Source of the DNA: JACDCA01 sp040881785
GTDB taxonomy: Bacteria > Acidobacteriota > Vicinamibacteria > Vicinamibacterales > 2-12-FULL-66-21
NCBI GenBank assembly: GCA_040881785.1
Contig: JBBECO010000072.1
Location: forward strand, 1-35,735
Direction of reading: 5' to 3'
Length of the DNA stretch: 35,735 nucleotides
Below, one piece after another: positions 31,547 through 35,735 of this stretch (the stretch's first letter is position 1; every line of letters begins with the position of its first letter). Below the pieces are notes generated by a model, which was given only the letters and a program-made list of their open reading frames with translations, was not told where the DNA came from and searched no databases. The translations under genes and the position numbers were made by a program.

Positions 31547-32404
31547 ATGCTTCCGGCGTTCTTCGCGGACTATCAGCAGGCCGCAGAGACTGAGCTCCGC
31601 CGGCTCGTGCCGGAGTCCGGCGATCGCGTGCAGCAGTCGATGGCCTACACCGTGCTCGCCCCCTCCAAGCGGGTGCGGCCGGTGTTGACGATGCTCTGCG
31701 CGGAGTTGTGCGGGGGGCGGCGCGAGCGCGCGCTGCCGGCGGCGGCGGCCGTCGAGCTGATACACGCCTCGTCGCTGATTCTCGATGACCTGCCGTCCAT
31801 GGACGATGCCGCGCTGCGGCGCGGGCTGGCGACCAATCACACGGTGTTCGGCGAATCGATCGCCATCCTGGCGGCGTTCGCGCTGCTGAACCACGCATTC
31901 GGGACGGTCGCGAAGGCGTACGACGCGGACCTCGCCTCGCGCATGACGGTGCTGCTGGCGGAGGCCATCGGTCCCGAGGGCTTGATCGGCGGCCAGGCCG
32001 CCGACCTGCTGGCGACCGATCAGGTGATTGGTTTCGAGATGCTCGAGCGGATTCACCGCGGAAAGACCGGCGCGCTGTTCGTGGCCGCCGCTACGTGCGG
32101 TGCGCTCACGGCCGGTGCCCTGCCCGACGCGCTGGCCTCACTCAACGCCTACGCCAAGAACCTCGGGCTCGCGTTCCAGATCGTCGATGACCTGCTCGAT
32201 GTGGCCGGCGACCCGACCGAGACCGGCAAGGCGGTGCGGAGCGACGCGCGGAAGACGACGTTCGTATCGTTCAGCGGCATCACCGGCGCACGGCAACTCG
32301 CGCGCGAGCTGTGCGAGACCGCCGATCAGGCCCTCACGCCGTTCGGGCGCCGGGCCGACCGGCTGCGCGAGCTGTCCGCGTTCGTCGCGGGCAGGAGCGC
32401 ATAG
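31547..32404 (+). CDS. ispA: Farnesyl/geranyl diphosphate synthase
   Basis: The 285-residue polyprenyl synthase joins isopentenyl diphosphate units into C10-C20 chains for quinones and cell-wall carriers. The first Asp-rich motif DDLPSMDD is at 80-87, the second DDLLD at 214-218, and GGQAADLLA and KRVRP are in place. The product length cannot be fixed, and farnesyl diphosphate is usual for this type. ATG 31547 directly follows the methyltransferase stop and the repeat array. No ribosome binding site remains, so translation probably depends on coupling. It is followed after 8 bp by the phosphodiesterase-like gene. Confidence 0.92.
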   Translation: MLPAFFADYQQAAETELRRLVPESGDRVQQSMAYTVLAPSKRVRPVLTMLCAELCGGRRERALPAAAAVELIHASSLILDDLPSMDDAALRRGLATNHTVFGESIAILAAFALLNHAFGTVAKAYDADLASRMTVLLAEAIGPEGLIGGQAADLLATDQVIGFEMLERIHRGKTGALFVAAATCGALTAGALPDALASLNAYAKNLGLAFQIVDDLLDVAGDPTETGKAVRSDARKTTFVSFSGITGARQLARELCETADQALTPFGRRADRLRELSAFVAGRSA

Positions 32405-32412
32405 GAAAGACG

Positions 32413-34350
32413 ATGACCGCCGCTCCCGAAACGCCTGAGCAGAACCTGGAGATCCGGGTGGACGAGCTGCGGGCGCAGCTCCGCTCGCTCGGCTACCTGG
32501 ACGCCGGTGTCGATCGTTTCGTGCTCGGTCCGGCGCGGGACGCGCGCCGGCCCGTCGTCATCGCGGCCCTCGCCTCGGTTCGAATCGGGCTCCTCGCGGC
32601 GGCGCTGCTGGGGCCGGCGGCGGCGGTCGGCATCGGGACGCGCTTCCCCGGCCTCGTGACGGGCACCGGTGATGCGGTTGTTGTCGCGCTGTACCTGGCG
32701 GTGCTCTTCGGCCTTGCCGCCACCGCGATTTCCTTCGCCGCCAGCCTCCTCGTTGCGCGGCTCCCCTTCGCCGCGATCGCGCAGCGCGCCCGAGCCGTTT
32801 CCCGGATCGCCGGCGCCATCGTCGGGGGCGCCTGCCTCGTGTATCTGACGTTGTGGTGGCGCATCGCGAATCCGGACCTGGCCAGCCTTTCGCCGGTGTG
32901 GACCGCGTCGGTCCTGGTGATTACCGTCGCGATCAGCTTTCTGCTGGGGCACGCCACCGCCATTACGGCGTTTGCCGTGATGGCGGCCAGCCGGCCCGAG
33001 TCGTTGCCCGAGGTGGTCCGCCGGGATTCGTTGTGGCGACTGACGCTGGGCGCTGGCGCGCTCGCCTTTGCGGCCGCCGCGGCCCTCCTGCTGATCGCGG
33101 CGCCTGCGCCCGCGCGCGAGGAGCCGCCGCCAAACCTGGCGGTCGTCTCGCCAGGGGTGCGTGTCCGGCTGATCGCGATCGACGGCTTCGATCCGGCGGT
33201 GTGGACCGCGCTCTCCGCCGAAGGGCGGCTGCCGGCTCTCACCGGCGCGCTCGACGACGGCGCGATCCGGATTTCGGCCCCGTCGGACCGGGATCCGGCG
33301 CGCGACTGGACGACGATCGCCACGGGGCAGCCGCCGCAGGTCCATGGCGTCCACGGGCTCGAGACGCGGCGTGTCGCCGGGCTGCAGGGGTCGGTCACCT
33401 CCGGCGGGCAGGAAGGGATCGCACGCACCCTGCGCGGCGCAACCGACATGCTGCGGCTGACGCGCCCGTCCACGGCAAGCGGTGCGGAACTGCGGTCCAA
33501 GACCCTGTGGGACGTCGCGGCCGACGCGGGGCTGCGCGCGGCGGTCGTGAACTGGTGGGCCACATGGCCGGCCATGACGGGCGGCGTCAATCCTCCGATC
33601 GTTCTGTCGGACCGCGCCACCCTGCGGCTCGAGCGCGGCGGGGCGCTCGACGGTGAGATCGCGCCGGCGGAGCTCTACGAGCGGCTTCGCGGCGACTGGC
33701 CCACCATTACGCAGGACGCGCGCGGGCTGATGACGACCCTCCTGCCGGCATCCAGCGACGCGAAGACGATGGCCGCACTGCGGCGGGCCGCCGAACTCGA
33801 CGCCCTGCAGCTGGTGATGGGCGGGCGGATCAGGTCCACCTCACTCGATCTGACGGCGCTGTATCTGCCGGGGCTCGATATCGTGCAGCACGCATTGTTC
33901 GGCGCGGCAGGCCCGGCGGCCCCCTCGACGATCGAGGCACGGCTCGAGGGGTTGCGGAGCTATTACGTGTTTCTGGACGGCCTGCTGCGCGAGGCGCTGG
34001 AACCGGCGGCCGACGAGCTGGTCATCCTGCTGACGCAGCCCGGGCGGATTACGTCCATCGATCACGGACTGATGGCGGCGCGGGGCGCCCTTGCGGCCGG
34101 TCAGGGGGCCGGGATCGGGCAGGCCGCCGATGTCGCGCCGACGGTCCTGCACGCGCTTGGTGTGCCCATCAGCCGCGAGCTTGGGGGCGCGCCGCTCGAC
34201 GGGCTCTTCTCAGCCGCGTTCCTGAAGCGCTTTCCTGTTCGGGAGGTTGAGAGTTACGGCCGGCGCGCCGCGCCGACGGAGTTACGGAAGGGGCAGCCGC
34301 TCGACCAGGAGATGATCGAGCGGCTTCGGAGTCTCGGATACGTTCGCTAA
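32413..34350 (+). CDS. Membrane protein with alkaline-phosphatase-superfamily (phosphodiesterase-like) domain
   Basis: The 645-residue protein has a short soluble start (1-45) and about five or six membrane helices (about 47-230). An alkaline-phosphatase fold follows, beginning RLIAIDGFDPAVW, where Asp257 is a metal ligand, and DWTTIATG, where Thr300 or Thr301 is the likely nucleophile. LYLPGLDIVQHALFG and ITSIDHGLMAARG look like the remaining metal sites. Such proteins act on phosphodiesters or nucleotides outside the membrane, and the substrate is unknown. LRSLGY occurs near both ends (24-29 and about 639-644). AGGAAAG lies just before ATG 32413. The end overlaps bioY by 4 bp (convergent). 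Confidence 0.8.
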   Translation: MTAAPETPEQNLEIRVDELRAQLRSLGYLDAGVDRFVLGPARDARRPVVIAALASVRIGLLAAALLGPAAAVGIGTRFPGLVTGTGDAVVVALYLAVLFGLAATAISFAASLLVARLPFAAIAQRARAVSRIAGAIVGGACLVYLTLWWRIANPDLASLSPVWTASVLVITVAISFLLGHATAITAFAVMAASRPESLPEVVRRDSLWRLTLGAGALAFAAAAALLLIAAPAPAREEPPPNLAVVSPGVRVRLIAIDGFDPAVWTALSAEGRLPALTGALDDGAIRISAPSDRDPARDWTTIATGQPPQVHGVHGLETRRVAGLQGSVTSGGQEGIARTLRGATDMLRLTRPSTASGAELRSKTLWDVAADAGLRAAVVNWWATWPAMTGGVNPPIVLSDRATLRLERGGALDGEIAPAELYERLRGDWPTITQDARGLMTTLLPASSDAKTMAALRRAAELDALQLVMGGRIRSTSLDLTALYLPGLDIVQHALFGAAGPAAPSTIEARLEGLRSYYVFLDGLLREALEPAADELVILLTQPGRITSIDHGLMAARGALAAGQGAGIGQAADVAPTVLHALGVPISRELGGAPLDGLFSAAFLKRFPVREVESYGRRAAPTELRKGQPLDQEMIERLRSLGYVR

Positions 34351-34961
34351 CTCGATCTACCGATCAACTTCCAGATCCCCGGCAGGATCGCGGCGCCGAG
34401 GAAGATCTTGAACACGTCGCCGAGCAGGAACGGGTAGAGGCCGGCATGCAGCGCGGCGTTGAAGCCGACACCGGCGGGGCGCGCGAACAGCGCGAGCCAC
34501 GGCACGCCGAAGGCGAAAATGACGACGAGCCCTGCGGCCATCGCGAGGACAGAAGTCGAGTAGCGGCGGTCGAAGCCGCGCTCAGCGAGATAACCGGTGA
34601 GGAACGCCGCAAGCGGATAGCTCAGGAGGTATCCGCCCGTGGGTCCGAGGATACGAAGCGGGCCCTGCGGCAGCACCGGGGAAGCGGCGAAGACCGGCAG
34701 TCCGGAGATCCCGGCCAGCAGGTACAGGACCTGGGCCGCCATCCCCAGGCGCGAGCCGAGCGCCGCGCCGCCGAGCAGCACGACCATGTCCTGCATGACA
34801 AGCGGAACGGGGGTGACGCCGAGCGGCACGCTGATCTGCGCCGCGGCGGCGGTCGCGACCGTAATGAGGAGCACCGCGGCGACGCGGGTGGCGGCCGACA
34901 TGTCGGTCCCCGCCGTCCAGGTGGTCAACAGCGTGCCGTGTGCGGAGCGTGCGGTGTGCAT
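34347..34961 (-). CDS. bioY: Biotin transporter S-component BioY
   Basis: The 204-residue membrane protein has six hydrophobic helices that bind biotin for import by energy-coupling-factor transport. Motifs are ISVPLGVTPVPLVMQDMVVL, LGGAALGSRLGMAAQVLYLL and LGPTGGYLLSYPLAAFLTGYL. ATG 34961 is the longest start. ATG 34901 (MSAATRVAAVLL) has GGGGA nearby, fits the usual family start and may be the real one. The energising subunits are not in the window. BioY can also work alone in some bacteria. Confidence 0.92.
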   Translation of the reverse strand: MHTARSAHGTLLTTWTAGTDMSAATRVAAVLLITVATAAAAQISVPLGVTPVPLVMQDMVVLLGGAALGSRLGMAAQVLYLLAGISGLPVFAASPVLPQGPLRILGPTGGYLLSYPLAAFLTGYLAERGFDRRYSTSVLAMAAGLVVIFAFGVPWLALFARPAGVGFNAALHAGLYPFLLGDVFKIFLGAAILPGIWKLIGRSS

Positions 34962-34970
34962 GACTGACGG

Positions 34971-34999
34971 ATTCTAACGTATGCGTACGGCACTGACAA
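34971..34999 (-). promoter_or_regulatory. Promoter of bioY
   Basis: On the minus strand TTGTCA (34994-34999), a 17-bp spacer and TAGAAT (34971-34976) are a good sigma-70-like promoter. The -35 box lies inside the first codons of thiD. The start point near 34964 gives almost no leader for ATG 34961, or about 63 nt for ATG 34901. Confidence 0.55.
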
Positions 35000-35735
35000 T
35001 TGCGGGCAGCGACTCGGGCGGCGGCGCGGGGATCCAGGCGGACCTCAAGACGTTCGCCGCGCACGGCGTCTACGGGACGAGCGCCATCACGGCCGTGACC
35101 GCGCAGAACACCCGGGGCGTGAGCGGCTGGGAGGCCGTGTCGCCGGCGCTGGTCGTCGCGCAGATCGACGCCGTGGCGTCTGACATCGGTGCGGACGCCG
35201 TGAAGACGGGGATGCTCGCGAATGCCGCGATCGTCGAGGCGGTGGCCGGCGCGCTCGGCCGTCTTGCGCTCCCCTTCCTCGTCGTCGATCCGGTGATGAT
35301 CGCCAAGGGAGGGGACCGGCTGCTGGAACAGGCCGCCGTCGAGGCGATCCGGGCCAGGCTGCTCCCCCTCGCGCACGTCGTGACGCCGAACATCCCCGAG
35401 GCCGAGGAGCTGGCGGGGATGCGGATCACGGCCCTCGACGACATGCGGAGCGCGGCGCGCCGGATCCTCGCGCTCGGTCCGCGCGTCGTACTCGTGAAGG
35501 GGGGTCACCTCGACGGGGACGAGAGCGTGGACGTCGCCTGCATGGGTGGAGAGTTCGTGGAGTTCCGCGGGGAACGCGTCGACACCGTCCACACCCACGG
35601 GACCGGCTGCACGCTGGCGTCGGCGATCGCGGCCAACCTGGCGCTCGGGCACGAGGCCCGCGAGGCCATCGGGCGGGCGCGCGCCTACGTCGAAGGGGCG
35701 ATTCGCCATGCTCCCGGGATCGGGCACGGGCACGG
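34981..35735 (+). CDS. thiD: Hydroxymethylpyrimidine/phosphomethylpyrimidine kinase (3' end outside window)
   Basis: The first 251 residues run off the window edge (family length about 265). The enzyme phosphorylates HMP and HMP-P in thiamine synthesis. MRTALTIAGSDSGGGAGIQA is the substrate-binding start, followed by AVTAQNTRGV, VKTGML, VVDPVMIAKGG, VTPNIPEAEEL, VLVKGGH and the anion hole with catalytic Cys, THGTGCTLASAI. It is divergent from bioY across 19 bp. No thiamine riboswitch is seen upstream and no clear ribosome binding site. Confidence 0.95.
   Translation, partial: MRTALTIAGSDSGGGAGIQADLKTFAAHGVYGTSAITAVTAQNTRGVSGWEAVSPALVVAQIDAVASDIGADAVKTGMLANAAIVEAVAGALGRLALPFLVVDPVMIAKGGDRLLEQAAVEAIRARLLPLAHVVTPNIPEAEELAGMRITALDDMRSAARRILALGPRVVLVKGGHLDGDESVDVACMGGEFVEFRGERVDTVHTHGTGCTLASAIAANLALGHEAREAIGRARAYVEGAIRHAPGIGHGH

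Noticed and set aside
32326..33620. Two long minus-strand open frames
   Set aside because: They lie antisense to the membrane phosphodiesterase-like gene and read as Arg/Ala-rich nonsense.
34920..34981. Thiamine or biotin control element between bioY and thiD
   Set aside because: The gap is too short for a TPP riboswitch, no core motif is present, and no BirA/BioR-type palindrome was found.

Overview
The window is high-GC, densely coding bacterial DNA containing one 100-N assembly gap. No marker gene fixes the taxon. Three things suggest a metagenome-derived Acidobacteriota genome, perhaps near Vicinamibacteria: the overall gene mix, a HAD-DUF87-like fusion next to pckA, and an N-type ATPase set among stress-gene remains. 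The taxonomic call is an inference.

Layout. (1) 1-5585 holds the 3' part of a HAD/ATPase fusion gene, pckA, a membrane diguanylate cyclase and a graveyard of broken genes: universal stress protein, GH65 phosphorylase, PEP synthase and an OsmC-like tail. A 31-residue membrane peptide with a strong ribosome binding site follows. (2) 5586-12190 is a complete N-type (second, horizontally mobile) F-ATPase operon in the order atpD-C-Q-R-B-E-F-A-G, with a b-delta fusion and Na+-type c-subunit ligands. (3) 12300-18770 holds tRNA-Ala(GGC), a VapBC module, a HugZ-like haem protein, a YjjJ/HipA-type kinase paired with an AlkZ-related protein behind an AT-rich repeat-bearing promoter, a membrane MutS-like ATPase and a MocA-like nucleotidyltransferase. 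(4) 18760-21361 holds a cold-shock gene with a long 5' leader, a YdcF-like protein, selC (tRNA-Sec) followed at once by a tandem duplication, a HAD phosphatase and Cu/Zn superoxide dismutase. (5) 21364-24226 (minus) is a tight operon: erpA, a Fur-rubrerythrin fusion, a PHP phosphoesterase and an ABC ATPase that has lost its catalytic motifs. (6) 24381-35735 is central metabolism: aldehyde dehydrogenase, glucose-6-phosphate isomerase, two unrelated fumarases transcribed divergently from a 38-bp gap, an exported methyltransferase ending in a 69-bp in-frame tandem repeat that contains the gap, a prenyl synthase, a membrane phosphodiesterase-like protein, BioY and the start of thiD.

How the genes fit together. 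Gluconeogenesis, the C4 branch of the TCA cycle, iron-sulfur and iron handling, oxidative defence (sodC, class II fumarase, Fur-rubrerythrin) and a reserve ATPase suggest an organism that moves between oxygen and energy regimes. The most interesting signals are the fumarase pair with overlapping -10 elements, the Fur-rubrerythrin/dead-ABC operon, the kinase/AlkZ-like pair with its operator-like repeats, and a recurrent -10-N6-start pattern that suggests leaderless mRNAs. Several calls (promoters, operators, pseudogene fragments) come from reading the sequence by eye and are graded accordingly.
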